From assembly GCF_000732325.1 (NCBI RefSeq), contig NZ_BBIW01000018.1:1-64000 (forward strand): DNA of 64,000 nt, written 5' to 3'. Below the pieces are notes generated by a model. That model searched no databases. It was not told the origin of the DNA and saw only the letters and a program-made list of their open reading frames with translations. The DNA is from Paenibacillus sp. TCA20. GTDB taxonomy: Bacteria; Bacillota; Bacilli; Paenibacillales; Paenibacillaceae. Of this stretch, positions 50,877-60,236 are shown one piece after another (positions within the stretch are counted from its first letter, which is position 1; every line of letters begins with the position of its first letter). The translations under genes were made by a program, and so were the position numbers.

Positions 50877-51365
50877 TCAAGATGATAGCACAGGTTGGAT
50901 CAGGCAGACAACCGATTGCGCAGCAATGCCCTCGCCCCGTCCTGCAAAGCCAAGCTGCTCTGTCGTCGTCGCTTTTACATTCACTTGAGAGAGCTCTGCA
51001 CCTAGAGCCTTGGCAATGATCTCTGCCATTTGCGGAATATAGGGTGCCATCTTTGGCTTTTGAGCAATGATCGTTGAATCCACGTTGCCCAGCTGATAGC
51101 CACGCTCGACAGCAAGCTCCCATACTCGCTCCAGCAGCTTAAGACTATCTGCGTCTTTAAATACCGGATCCGTATCCGGAAAGTGCTTGCCGATATCACC
51201 AAGACCCAAAGCACCGAGTATGGCATCACTTATCGCATGCAGAAGCACGTCCGCATCGGAGTGTCCCAGCAGTCCTTTTTCATAGGGAATCGTGACTCCC
51301 CCAATAATACATGGTCGGCCCTCCACTAATTGATGAACGTCAAATCCTTGTCCTACACGGATCAT
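50877..51365 (-). CDS. ispF: 2-C-methyl-D-erythritol 2,4-cyclodiphosphate synthase
   Basis: 162 residues from MIRVGQGFDVHQLVEGRPCI. Asp and His of GFDVH and the His of LGHSDADVLLHAI bind the metal. It is the fifth step of the MEP isoprenoid pathway. The ATG at 51365 has GGGGAG upstream, four bases after the ispD stop, so the two are co-translated. Confidence 0.96.
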   Translation of the reverse strand: MIRVGQGFDVHQLVEGRPCIIGGVTIPYEKGLLGHSDADVLLHAISDAILGALGLGDIGKHFPDTDPVFKDADSLKLLERVWELAVERGYQLGNVDSTIIAQKPKMAPYIPQMAEIIAKALGAELSQVNVKATTTEQLGFAGRGEGIAAQSVVCLIQPVLSS

Positions 51366-51369
51366 AAGT

Positions 51370-52056
51370 CTACTCTCCCCTTTTTTGCATAAATACAGCA
51401 TAATCCAGATCATCCGGCGTCGTAATTTTAATATTCGTATACCGGCCCTCTACGACCTTTACCTGCTTCCCAAGCCGTTCAATCAGCATCGCGTCATCAG
51501 TGCCAAGAAACGCCTCCTGCTTCGCCCGCTCATGAGCCTCAAGCAGTGCAGACAGACGAAAAGCCTGTGGGGTTTGGATACTCCACAGACTTCGCCGATC
51601 CGGCGTGGACATGATAATGCCTTCTTCGTTTACTTGTTTGATCGTATCCTTCACAGGTACCGCAAGCACAGCAGCCCCATGCTCCATCGCAGCCTCCATA
51701 CAGCTCTCGATAAGATCCGGTGTCACAAAAGGTCTGACTCCATCATGTACGAGCACATAATCAGAAGTAAGCTCCTTCAAGCCTGCATAGACGGAATCCT
51801 GCCTTTCTGATCCTCCAGCAGTTACCCGAACCTGATCTTCAAGGCCAAATTTATGAATCCACTCTTCGCAGCGCGCAACATCCGCAGCACCTGTTACCAC
51901 GATCAACTCTTTAATTCGCGACACACGGCTGAACACCTCAAGCGTATGTATAAAGATTGGCTTGTCCTGCAGCAGCAGAAATTGCTTGCTCTCCGCGTAT
52001 CCCATACGCGTACCCCTGCCTGCTGCCACAATGACGGCCCCCCATGAATTGTTCAT
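51370..52056 (-). CDS. ispD: 2-C-methyl-D-erythritol 4-phosphate cytidylyltransferase
   Basis: 228 residues from MNNSWGAVIVAAGRGTRMG. The CTP-binding AAGRGTRMG is at 10-18, with DGVRPFVTPDLI and LVHD in the middle and SIQTPQAF later. MEP pathway step three, adjacent to ispF (step five). AGGGG precedes the ATG at 52056. Confidence 0.96.
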   Translation of the reverse strand: MNNSWGAVIVAAGRGTRMGYAESKQFLLLQDKPIFIHTLEVFSRVSRIKELIVVTGAADVARCEEWIHKFGLEDQVRVTAGGSERQDSVYAGLKELTSDYVLVHDGVRPFVTPDLIESCMEAAMEHGAAVLAVPVKDTIKQVNEEGIIMSTPDRRSLWSIQTPQAFRLSALLEAHERAKQEAFLGTDDAMLIERLGKQVKVVEGRYTNIKITTPDDLDYAVFMQKRGE

Positions 52057-52129
52057 GCTCTTAAACCCCTGCCTTGTTCTTCTGCTTAAGCATTCAGCGA
52101 TCGGAACACTCAATCTCCATCATACCGCT

Positions 52130-53218
52130 TTATTGAGCTTTTTCCAACAGTTTCGGCTTGGCAAAAATCATTCTTCCTGCAGAGGTTTGGAGTACGCTTG
52201 TCACAAGCACCTCCATCATCGTGCCGATATATTCTCTTCCGCCCTCGACAACAATCATGGTGCCGTCATCCAGGTAGGCTACGCCTTGACCATGCTCCTT
52301 GCCGTCCTTGATGATCTGGACCATAATTTCCTCACCTGGCAAAACGACCGGCTTGACCGCATTAGCCAAATCATTAATGTTCAGCACAGATACGCCTTGA
52401 AGCTCACATACCTTATTCAGGTTAAAATCATTGGTTACAACCTTGCCCTGAAGTACCTTGGCGAGCTTAACCAATTTACTGTCCACCTCAGATATTTCTT
52501 CAAAATCGCCTTCATAGATCAGCACTTTAATCTCCAATTCCTTTTGAATCTTGTTAAGGATATCGAGCCCGCGGCGTCCACGGTTTCGCTTGAGCAGATC
52601 TGATGAATCCGCAATATGTTGAAGCTCCTCCAGTACGAATTCAGGGATAACGATGGTTCCTTCGATAAAGCCTGTCTTGCAGATATCCGCAATTCGGCCA
52701 TCAATAATGACACTCGTATCCAGTATCTTATGCTCTTCAATCCGTCTGTCTTCACTTATTGCACCGTTATTCCACCGTCCTGAAGTCCAGAACGCCCCTA
52801 GGTCCTCTTTCTTCGCAAGACCCAGCCGAAGTCCCATGTAACTGAAGATAAGCATCATAGCCACTTGAAGCAGCTCTCCTGGCTTACCAAGCCAATTGAA
52901 TGACGGATAAAGAAGTATAGCGAACAACAATCCAATTCCCAGCCCCAAAGCCCCCGCCGCCAATTCACTCATAGGAACACGAGCGAGCTTCGTCACTCCT
53001 TCTTCTACCCTTAAATTCACCATAGAACCCAGTGTACTGCATAGTAATGTAAAGACCGCAATCCCTGTTAGCATCCATAACGCAAGTGCTGTTGTCGTCC
53101 CCAGTCTGTCAGCCAGTTCGCTTAACCAAGGGACCGTTACTCCTACTGAATGATATAACGCATAACCAGACCATGCTCCCATGATTCCAGTCAATGTTAA
53201 AATGACTTTTTTCCACAT
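52130..53218 (-). CDS. yacL: membrane PIN/TRAM-domain protein (YacL)
   Basis: 362 residues: four N-terminal membrane spans (about 1-130), a PIN nuclease-like domain starting KILDTSVIIDGRIADI with acidic residues typical of the active site, and a C-terminal TRAM domain (GKEHGQGVAYLDDGTMIVVE). RNA binding or cutting is inferred from the folds; the B. subtilis homologue is of unknown role. Order gltX-ispF-ispD-yacL matches B. subtilis. Confidence 0.9.
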   Translation of the reverse strand: MWKKVILTLTGIMGAWSGYALYHSVGVTVPWLSELADRLGTTTALALWMLTGIAVFTLLCSTLGSMVNLRVEEGVTKLARVPMSELAAGALGLGIGLLFAILLYPSFNWLGKPGELLQVAMMLIFSYMGLRLGLAKKEDLGAFWTSGRWNNGAISEDRRIEEHKILDTSVIIDGRIADICKTGFIEGTIVIPEFVLEELQHIADSSDLLKRNRGRRGLDILNKIQKELEIKVLIYEGDFEEISEVDSKLVKLAKVLQGKVVTNDFNLNKVCELQGVSVLNINDLANAVKPVVLPGEEIMVQIIKDGKEHGQGVAYLDDGTMIVVEGGREYIGTMMEVLVTSVLQTSAGRMIFAKPKLLEKAQ

Positions 53219-53399
53219 GTCCCTTCACCTCCTTTGACCTTTTCCTTATCCAGTATGAACCAATTCAGAAGGTCCTAATCCTGTAGAGAAGGATATTTAA
53301 GGAAAAATATCTTCCGAATCTCTTCTCGTTCTATATGAAGAATAAATAAATCATTTTCGCCGCTGAATCTAACGATAAGTATCTAACTGTAAATCATGG

Positions 53400-53429
53400 T
53401 TGAAAATGGTTTGTAGGGTGGCATATAAT
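53400..53429 (+). promoter_or_regulatory. promoter of the MazG-like gene (sigma-A)
   Basis: Plus strand TTGAAA (53400-53405), 18-nt spacer, TATAAT (53424-53429), about 38 bp before the ATG at 53467. The 248-bp divergent gap with yacL shows nothing else clear. Confidence 0.65.
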
Positions 53430-53466
53430 AAATTCAACTGAAAACACACCGAGGTGAATATAAGGA

Positions 53467-53862
53467 ATGAGCACTTCCAGCCTGCAAACCTTTCAAGACC
53501 AAGTATCCGAATTGTTGCTCCGTCACCGTAGTCTGATTGATGTCTTGTCAAAGTTAGGACAAGCCGACGCTTCTGTTAATCGTGCAGTCTCCAAGGCCAT
53601 TACGGAGTGCGGATGTATTGAACTTCATGCTTCCAAGCAGTCATACACACCTAACGGGAATTTGGAGGACGCTAAATCTTCAGTAGAGACACATGTACAT
53701 GGAGACTTGTGTGATCATTGCAAAGAGATTGTCAGCTCAGAGCTTGGACGCAATCTGTTTTATATGTCGGCGCTTTGCAATCTGCTCAATATTCAGCTCG
53801 AGGATGTCCTTGAGAATGAAGCCAACAAGTGTTCTACACTCGGCATTTTCAACCTATCGTAA
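53467..53862 (+). CDS. MazG-like small protein with altered metal site
   Basis: 131 residues, on the plus strand between the divergent yacL and convergent pssA. The C-terminal SSELGRNLFYMSALCNLLNI resembles the MazG pyrophosphohydrolase helix (ELGDxLFYLxALA), but the metal-binding Asp is Arg. Four cysteines stand out: TECGC and CDHC. I recognise related sequences in Bacillales of similar size but cannot give a verified function. AGGAATG with GAGGTG upstream sets the start. It has its own promoter and ends before a two-way terminator. Confidence 0.78.
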   Translation: MSTSSLQTFQDQVSELLLRHRSLIDVLSKLGQADASVNRAVSKAITECGCIELHASKQSYTPNGNLEDAKSSVETHVHGDLCDHCKEIVSSELGRNLFYMSALCNLLNIQLEDVLENEANKCSTLGIFNLS

Positions 53863-53953
53863 CGAAATTTAAATGTAAGCAACTCTAGATTAGTTCCGCT
53901 AATATACACAGCCTTCTATACACTTCCGATTCGTACTACGATGAATTTACAGC

Positions 53954-54008
53954 ACAAAAAAAGCATTTATTCTCTTCGTGTGATGCGAGAGAATAAATGC
54001 TTTTTTAT
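53954..54008. terminator. bidirectional terminator between the MazG-like gene and pssA
   Basis: AAAAAAAGCATTTATTCTCT pairs with AGAGAATAAATGCTTTTTT over ~19 bp around a 12-nt loop. T-tracts on both strands serve the two convergent genes. Confidence 0.9.
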
Positions 54009-54037
54009 TCGAATGAGCATCTCTGCTCAACTTTTCC

Positions 54038-54769
54038 CTAATAACGATGTGACGTTTCATCTTCCTGACTCTTGTTCCGATTGCGTCTGCGTTGAATATA
54101 ACGTTGTACACTATGAGACATACCGTATACGGCATATAACACCAAAGGAATAAATACAAACATGGATAATTGCTCAGAGAACAAAAATGCAAGTGCAATC
54201 GAAAACAAAACAACCAGTGGAGCGATCCACACCGCTTTTTTGGGAATGCCTACCTTTTTGAAATTCGGATATTTCAGCGAGCTGATCATGAGATAGGACA
54301 ACAGCAGTGTAGCCACCATCATAAAGGGAGCGGAAATATCTTTGTTAAATAAGGACAGCAGCGCAAGTACACCACCTGCCGCCGGTATAGGCAGTCCTGT
54401 GAAATAACCGGGAATTCCGGGTTTAACATTAAATCGGGCTAACCTCAGTGCACCGCATATCGGAAATAGGCTGGTTACGATCCAGGCTATAGCTACCGGA
54501 GCTACCTGAAACGAGACGGTATACATCAGATAAGCCGGGGCGGCACCAAATGATACAATGTCAGACAGTGAATCCAGTTCTTTACCAAACTCACTTTGAG
54601 CATTCAGCGCCCTTGCAATCCGGCCATCTAAGCCATCAAGAAGCATAGCGATAACCACCATAAAAGCGGCAAGCGTATACTGATCTTCTGAGGCCAGCAA
54701 AATGGCAATCATTCCGAGTGATAAATTACCCAAGGTAAATAAATTCGGAATTGATTTCGTTATCATCAC
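54038..54769 (-). CDS. pssA: CDP-diacylglycerol-serine O-phosphatidyltransferase
   Basis: 243 residues with several membrane spans. The CDP-alcohol phosphotransferase signature D-x2-D-G-x2-A-R-x8-G-x3-D-x3-D is at 45-70 (DGLDGRIARALNAQSEFGKE, then LDSLSD). The first span and GNLSLGM precede it. It makes phosphatidylserine, precursor of phosphatidylethanolamine. Serine rather than glycerol as acceptor is inferred from the closest family. It lies downstream of disA, not its place in B. subtilis. Confidence 0.9.
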   Translation of the reverse strand: MMITKSIPNLFTLGNLSLGMIAILLASEDQYTLAAFMVVIAMLLDGLDGRIARALNAQSEFGKELDSLSDIVSFGAAPAYLMYTVSFQVAPVAIAWIVTSLFPICGALRLARFNVKPGIPGYFTGLPIPAAGGVLALLSLFNKDISAPFMMVATLLLSYLMISSLKYPNFKKVGIPKKAVWIAPLVVLFSIALAFLFSEQLSMFVFIPLVLYAVYGMSHSVQRYIQRRRNRNKSQEDETSHRY

Positions 54770-54822
54770 GTCACCTCATATGTGCGGCAATAAAAAAATA
54801 ATCATCTGTCATTCTGGGTTAT

Positions 54823-55899
54823 TTATATCTGTCTGTCAATGAACATTTGCTCCTGCAGACGCTTCAAACCATCCTTAATCGTACGCGCACGTACTTCTCC
54901 GATACCGTCGACTTCGTCCAATTCTTCGATGGTTGCCATGATGACATGCGGCAGGTGTTCAAACTGCTCAACCAAATTATGAATGATGACATTTGGCAGG
55001 CGAGGAATCTTGCTGAGAACACGGTACCCCCTTGGGGCCACTGATTCTTCTGAAGTCGCAGCTGATGCAGGATATCCGAGCAAACGAACAATATGGTGGG
55101 TATCCAGCAGTTCATCATCTGTTGAACGTTTAAGCCCACTCACGATCTCTTTGATCTTCTCATCGCTGTCATCCTTAGCATAGTCCTTATACAGAAGCAT
55201 GGCTTCTTCTTCCGTATTGCTGACAAGCTCCTCCATCTGCATGGAGATAAGCCGCCCTTCATTTCCGAGCTCATTAATGTAGCGCTTGATCTCCATCTTG
55301 ATTCGAAGCACCATTTCCACACGCTGAATGACATTCACAACCTCAGGTATGGTCACCAGCTCTTCAAATTCGGACGCGCTGAGATTCGTCAAGGATTGAT
55401 TGAGCACCGCCCTGTATTTCTCAAGCGTTTGTATCGCCTGATTTGCTTTCGTCAAAATTACACCGATTTCCTTCAATGCATACCGCAGTGTACCCTGGTA
55501 GAGCGTAATAATATTACGTCTTTGTGATATGGATACAACGAGCTTACCTGTCTGCTTGGCAACTCTTTCGGCAGTTCTGTGGCGAATTCCTGTCTCTGAA
55601 GACGAAATAGAGGAATCAGGAATCAACTGTGTATTTGCATACAAAATTCGTTTTAAATCCTCACTTAAGATAATGGCTCCGTCCATCTTGGCCAGCTCAT
55701 ATAGATAGTTTGGAGAGAAATCACAATTGATCGAAAAACCGCCGTCCACAACCTCCATAACCTCAGGACTGTAACCAACGACGATCAGCGCACCCGTTTT
55801 TGCACGCAATACGTTCTCCAGTCCCTCTCTAAATGGCGTTCCGGGCGCAACCAATCTTAAGAGATCATTCATTTTATCCAATTGGCTCGATTCTTTCAT
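54823..55899 (-). CDS. disA: DNA integrity scanning diadenylate cyclase DisA
   Basis: 358 residues. The DAC domain (about 1-145) has the DGA (73-75) and GIRHRTA (RHR at 106-108) motifs that bind ATP and make cyclic di-AMP. The middle helical spine leads to a C-terminal HhH DNA-binding region (ELDEVDGIGEVRARTIKDGL). It scans DNA for branched structures and reports damage at sporulation. It follows radA by 13 bp. Confidence 0.97.
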   Translation of the reverse strand: MKESSQLDKMNDLLRLVAPGTPFREGLENVLRAKTGALIVVGYSPEVMEVVDGGFSINCDFSPNYLYELAKMDGAIILSEDLKRILYANTQLIPDSSISSSETGIRHRTAERVAKQTGKLVVSISQRRNIITLYQGTLRYALKEIGVILTKANQAIQTLEKYRAVLNQSLTNLSASEFEELVTIPEVVNVIQRVEMVLRIKMEIKRYINELGNEGRLISMQMEELVSNTEEEAMLLYKDYAKDDSDEKIKEIVSGLKRSTDDELLDTHHIVRLLGYPASAATSEESVAPRGYRVLSKIPRLPNVIIHNLVEQFEHLPHVIMATIEELDEVDGIGEVRARTIKDGLKRLQEQMFIDRQI

Positions 55900-55912
55900 C
55901 TTTCAATGCCCC

Positions 55913-57280
55913 CTAATCTAAAGCAACCGCTAGTGCATCTCCGACGGTGTTTACACCGATAAGTTCTATTCCCTTCGGGTGCTTCCAGCCTTTTAGGCTC
56001 TTCTCTGGCATAATCACCCGTTTGAATCCAAGCTTCTGCGCTTCTTTTGCTCTCTGCTCCGCACGAGACACGGCCCGGACCTCGCCTGTAAGACCTACCT
56101 CTCCAAACACAACATCAAAAGGTTTGGTCGGCATATCCCGGAAGCTGGATGCGACACTGACGGCAACCGCCAGATCAATAGCAGGTTCATCCAGCTTCAC
56201 CCCTCCGGCGACGTTTATATAAGCATCCTGGTTCTGTAAGAACATACCCTGGCGCTTTTCCAATACGGCGATAATAAGAGCCATACGATTGTAATCTACA
56301 CCGGTAGCCATACGTCTTGGAGAAGGGAATTGGGTTGCGGATACCAGCGCCTGAAGCTCAACAAGCATTGGACGGGTCCCTTCCATGCTGGCAGCAACAG
56401 TAGAGCCTGCTACCCCAAGCGGTCGTTCAGACAAGAACATCTCGGATGGATTGGCAACCTCGGTTAACCCGATTTCACCCATCTCAAAAATCCCCATTTC
56501 ATTGGTTGAGCCAAAACGGTTCTTCACCGCACGAAGCAGCCGGTACGTATGATGTCTCTCGCCTTCAAAATAGAGCACACAATCCACCATATGCTCAAGC
56601 ATTCGCGGTCCTGCAATAGCACCTTCCTTAGTAACATGCCCTACAAGCACGGTCGCAATGCCCTGACCTTTGGCGATTCGCATAAATCTTGATGTACATT
56701 CTCTAACTTGTGCCACACTGCCCGGTGCACTCGTAATTTCTGGTAAATATACCGTTTGAATGGAGTCAATGACTAAGAAATGCGGCTCTACCTGTTTGAC
56801 TGCTTCCTCAATCCGTTCCATATTTGTTTCGCTGAGCACATACAGCTCAGGAGACAATGCTTCCAGTCGATCCGCCCTCAGCTTCGTCTGCCTAACCGAT
56901 TCCTCACCGGAAATATACAGCACGCGCAGTCCTGCTGTGGTCATGGCATGGGAGGTTTGCAACAGTAATGTAGATTTACCGATGCCCGGATCTCCGCCGA
57001 CCAGAACAAGAGAGCCCGGAACGACGCCGCCGCCGAGCACTCGATTCAGCTCTTTAATACCCGTCAGGATGCGGGGCTCCTGGTCACTCTCTATGTTTAT
57101 GATGGGCTGAGGCTTTTCTTTACTATCAAAAAGGGAAGAACCTCTCCCTTGTGTCTTAACGATACTTTCGGTTTCCTCCACCATGGAGTTCCAGGACTGA
57201 CATCCTGGACATTTACCGTACCATTTAGGGGCTTCATAGCCGCATTCAGTACAATAAAATTTCGTTTTAACTTTAGCCAC
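55913..57280 (-). CDS. radA: DNA repair protein RadA
   Basis: 455 residues. A zinc finger (Cys 10, 13, 24, 27: CTECG...CPGC) is followed by a RecA-like ATPase with Walker A GGDPGIGKST (95-104), Walker B VIDSIQT, the RadA-specific KNRFG (253-257), and a C-terminal Lon-like P domain. It processes branched recombination intermediates and in B. subtilis modulates DisA activity, consistent with the linkage. Confidence 0.97.
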   Translation of the reverse strand: MAKVKTKFYCTECGYEAPKWYGKCPGCQSWNSMVEETESIVKTQGRGSSLFDSKEKPQPIINIESDQEPRILTGIKELNRVLGGGVVPGSLVLVGGDPGIGKSTLLLQTSHAMTTAGLRVLYISGEESVRQTKLRADRLEALSPELYVLSETNMERIEEAVKQVEPHFLVIDSIQTVYLPEITSAPGSVAQVRECTSRFMRIAKGQGIATVLVGHVTKEGAIAGPRMLEHMVDCVLYFEGERHHTYRLLRAVKNRFGSTNEMGIFEMGEIGLTEVANPSEMFLSERPLGVAGSTVAASMEGTRPMLVELQALVSATQFPSPRRMATGVDYNRMALIIAVLEKRQGMFLQNQDAYINVAGGVKLDEPAIDLAVAVSVASSFRDMPTKPFDVVFGEVGLTGEVRAVSRAEQRAKEAQKLGFKRVIMPEKSLKGWKHPKGIELIGVNTVGDALAVALD

Positions 57281-57478
57281 TTCACTTCTCCTTATTTTTA
57301 CACTATTCGACTATAATCGTCTTAAAGTGCAAATGCCGAATTTACTAAAAAAGGATTTAATAAAAGTTTAACATTGAATGCATTTTGACGTAAAGCTTAA
57401 TTGCCAAACTTTACACAGGATGTATTTTTTCCAAGTCATCCATCTTGATTTGATGTCTATCAAGTATGCATTTTCCTT

Positions 57479-57519
57479 AAAAAAAGGGTTCTTATCGCTC
57501 ACGCGACAAGAACCCTTTC
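57479..57519 (-). terminator. terminator after clpC
   Basis: Minus strand AAAGGGTTCTTGTCGC and GCGATAAGAACCCTTTTTTT form a stem of ~13 bp with T7. It lies ~70 bp past the clpC stop. The rest of the 309-bp gap 57281-57589 is AT-rich with no clear radA promoter by eye. Confidence 0.88.
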
Positions 57520-57589
57520 CAACATTTTTAATTATACATGTGGCATGGATCAATCAAATCTTAAGTTCATTCTATCCAGATGTAACAAT

Positions 57590-60043
57590 TTATGAAGAAC
57601 TTGTAGGTGTAGATACACTATCTTTTTTGGTGACCACCAAACTTCCTTCATCCACATCAATAAGCAGAGAATCACCCTTTGTCACATTACCCGTGAGCAG
57701 CTCTTCGGAGAGCCGGTCTTCAATATGCTTCTGAATGGCTCTGCGGAGTGGTCTTGCCCCGTAAGCAGGATCAAAGCCTTCTTTGGCAAGGAATGCCTTC
57801 GCTTGATCTGTCAGCTCAAAGTCAACATCATACTCACGCAGACGTTTACGCAGCTCCTCCGCCATCAGAGTAACAATCTCACCGATGTGCTTCTCCTCAA
57901 GGGAATGGAACACGATAATCTCGTCAATCCGGTTTAGGAATTCGGGACGGAAGCTCTTCTTCAGCTCATCCATCACTTTCCCCTTCATGTTGTCATAATT
58001 CGCACCTGCATCTACAACGGCTGTAAAGCCCAGCGTAGAATTACGCTTAATAGCATCTGCACCTACGTTCGAAGTCAAGATGATGAGCGTGTTGCGGAAA
58101 TCGACTACACGGCCCTTCGAATCTGTCAGACGGCCGTCTTCCAGCACTTGAAGCAGGATATTGAATACTTCCGGATGGGCTTTTTCAATCTCATCCAGCA
58201 GAACGACAGAGTATGGCTTACGGCGCACCTTTTCAGTCAGCTGCCCGCCTTCTTCATAGCCTACATATCCCGGAGGAGCTCCAACCAGTCTGGATGTGGA
58301 GTGCTTCTCCATATATTCAGACATATCAATCCGGATGACAGCATTCTCATCGCCAAACATCGATTCAGCAAGGGCGCGAGCAAGCTCTGTCTTACCTACC
58401 CCAGTTGGTCCCAGGAAGATAAAGGAGCCCATCGGACGTTTCGGGTCTTTCAGACCTGCACGTGCCCGGCGGATTGCACGGCTGACCGCTTTAACGGCTT
58501 CATCCTGCCCGATAACACGCTCATGCAGGATTCCTTCCATGTTCATCAGTCGATCCGTTTCTTCCTGCTTCAGCTTATTGACAGGAACCCCCGTCCAGCT
58601 GGCTACGACCTGTGCGATATCCTCAGGTGTGACCTCGGAGTCAGTACGACCTTGTTTTTCCTTCCACTGATTCTTCGTTACATCAAGCTCTTCGCGAATT
58701 TTCTGCTCTGTATCTCGCAGGGCAGCAGCCTTCTCGAATTCCTGACTTTGAACAGCCGAATCCTTTTCTTTACGAATATCATCGAGTCTGTTCTCAAGCT
58801 GCTTGAGATTAGGCGGTACCGTATAAGAGTTAAGTCTTACTTTGGAGCCCGCTTCATCAATCAGGTCAATGGCTTTGTCCGGCAGGAACCGGTCTGTAAT
58901 GTAACGGTCCGACAATTTAACTGCCTGTTCAATCGCCTCATCCGTAATTTTCACACGGTGATGCGCTTCATAACGATCTCTCAAGCCGTGCAATATTTGA
59001 ATCGCTTCATCCACGGATGGCTGATCCACATTAATCGGTTGGAAACGACGCTCAAGTGCAGCATCTTTTTCAATATATTTACGATACTCATCCAGAGTAG
59101 TCGCACCAATACATTGCAGTTCTCCGCGAGCCAGAGCCGGCTTCAGAATGTTGGAAGCGTCAATAGCTCCTTCTGCTCCCCCTGCTCCAATAAGTGTATG
59201 CAGTTCATCAATGAAGAGAATAATATTGCCTGCCTGACGGATCTCATCCATAATCTTTTTCAATCTGTCTTCAAATTCACCACGGTATTTCGTTCCTGCA
59301 ACAACGGAGCCCATATCCAGGGTCATTACGCGTTTGTCACGCAGCGTTTCAGGAATTTCGTTGGCGATAATTTTCTGAGCCAGACCTTCCGCTATTGCTG
59401 TTTTACCTACTCCTGGTTCACCGATTAGTACCGGGTTGTTCTTTGTACGACGGCTGAGCACTTGAATAACACGCTCGATCTCTTTACTCCGGCCAATTAC
59501 CGGATCAAGGTTGCCTTCCTTCGCAATGGAAGTAAGATCACGTGCAAGGCTGTCCAGTGTTGGTGTACTCACGTTAGCTTGTGCTCCATTATGACTGGAC
59601 ACCGCTTCGCTGCTTCCAAGCAATTGAAGTACTTGCTGACGAGCTTTGTTCAGGCTGATGCCCAGGTTGTTCAGTACGCGTGCTGCAACCCCTTCACCTT
59701 CACGGATCAGCCCGAGTAGAATATGTTCGGTTCCAACGTAGGTGTGGCCCAATTTACGAGCTTCATCCATCGAAAGTTCAATCACTTTCTTCGCACGTGG
59801 TGTATATGCAATATTCGTAGGCTGCTCTTGACCGCGGCCAATGAGCGTTTCTACTTCATCTTGAATTTTTTCAAGTCCTAGACCCAGACCGATAAGAGCT
59901 TTGGCAGCAATGCCTTCACCTTCACGAATCAGGCCGAGCAAAATATGTTCGGTACCGATGTTATTATGACCTAAACGAACCGCTTCTTCTTGAGCTAAAG
60001 CCAGCACTTTTTGCGCTCGTTCTGTAAATCTTCCAAACATCAT
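57590..60043 (-). CDS. clpC: ATP-dependent Clp protease ATP-binding subunit ClpC
   Basis: 817 residues. Two N-terminal Clp repeats (RFTERAQKVLALAQEEAVRL and a second from 80), D1 Walker A GEPGVGKT (208-215), a coiled M-domain with a UVR-like stretch (QEFEKAAALRDTEQK), and D2 Walker A GPTGVGKTELA. It unfolds substrates, including McsB-phosphorylated proteins, for ClpP. Last gene of ctsR-mcsA-mcsB-clpC; a 193-bp gap with small hairpins precedes it. A few residues after FDPAYGARPLRRAIQKHIED are a family-specific tail. Confidence 0.98.
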   Translation of the reverse strand: MMFGRFTERAQKVLALAQEEAVRLGHNNIGTEHILLGLIREGEGIAAKALIGLGLGLEKIQDEVETLIGRGQEQPTNIAYTPRAKKVIELSMDEARKLGHTYVGTEHILLGLIREGEGVAARVLNNLGISLNKARQQVLQLLGSSEAVSSHNGAQANVSTPTLDSLARDLTSIAKEGNLDPVIGRSKEIERVIQVLSRRTKNNPVLIGEPGVGKTAIAEGLAQKIIANEIPETLRDKRVMTLDMGSVVAGTKYRGEFEDRLKKIMDEIRQAGNIILFIDELHTLIGAGGAEGAIDASNILKPALARGELQCIGATTLDEYRKYIEKDAALERRFQPINVDQPSVDEAIQILHGLRDRYEAHHRVKITDEAIEQAVKLSDRYITDRFLPDKAIDLIDEAGSKVRLNSYTVPPNLKQLENRLDDIRKEKDSAVQSQEFEKAAALRDTEQKIREELDVTKNQWKEKQGRTDSEVTPEDIAQVVASWTGVPVNKLKQEETDRLMNMEGILHERVIGQDEAVKAVSRAIRRARAGLKDPKRPMGSFIFLGPTGVGKTELARALAESMFGDENAVIRIDMSEYMEKHSTSRLVGAPPGYVGYEEGGQLTEKVRRKPYSVVLLDEIEKAHPEVFNILLQVLEDGRLTDSKGRVVDFRNTLIILTSNVGADAIKRNSTLGFTAVVDAGANYDNMKGKVMDELKKSFRPEFLNRIDEIIVFHSLEEKHIGEIVTLMAEELRKRLREYDVDFELTDQAKAFLAKEGFDPAYGARPLRRAIQKHIEDRLSEELLTGNVTKGDSLLIDVDEGSLVVTKKDSVSTPTSSS

Positions 60044-60236
60044 AGTTCTTGCACCTCCACAAGTTTAATTGCCTATATCTCTATCCAGATTGCCCGTCAC
60101 GGACAGCTCTGGCCGACAATCGTCGGTATCATCCCAAGCCGATTGCGAACTGCCTGTTATCTAAGGCAAGATCAGCACTCAGCCGGGTTATTACTGTTAT
60201 AATATCCATCAAAATAACGCATTTCTCTGACGAGTT

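Noticed and set aside
58148..59428. 426-codon plus-strand open frame opposite clpC
   Set aside because: It lies antisense to an unmistakable ClpC, has no ribosome site, and its cysteine/phenylalanine-rich composition is typical of a shadow frame.
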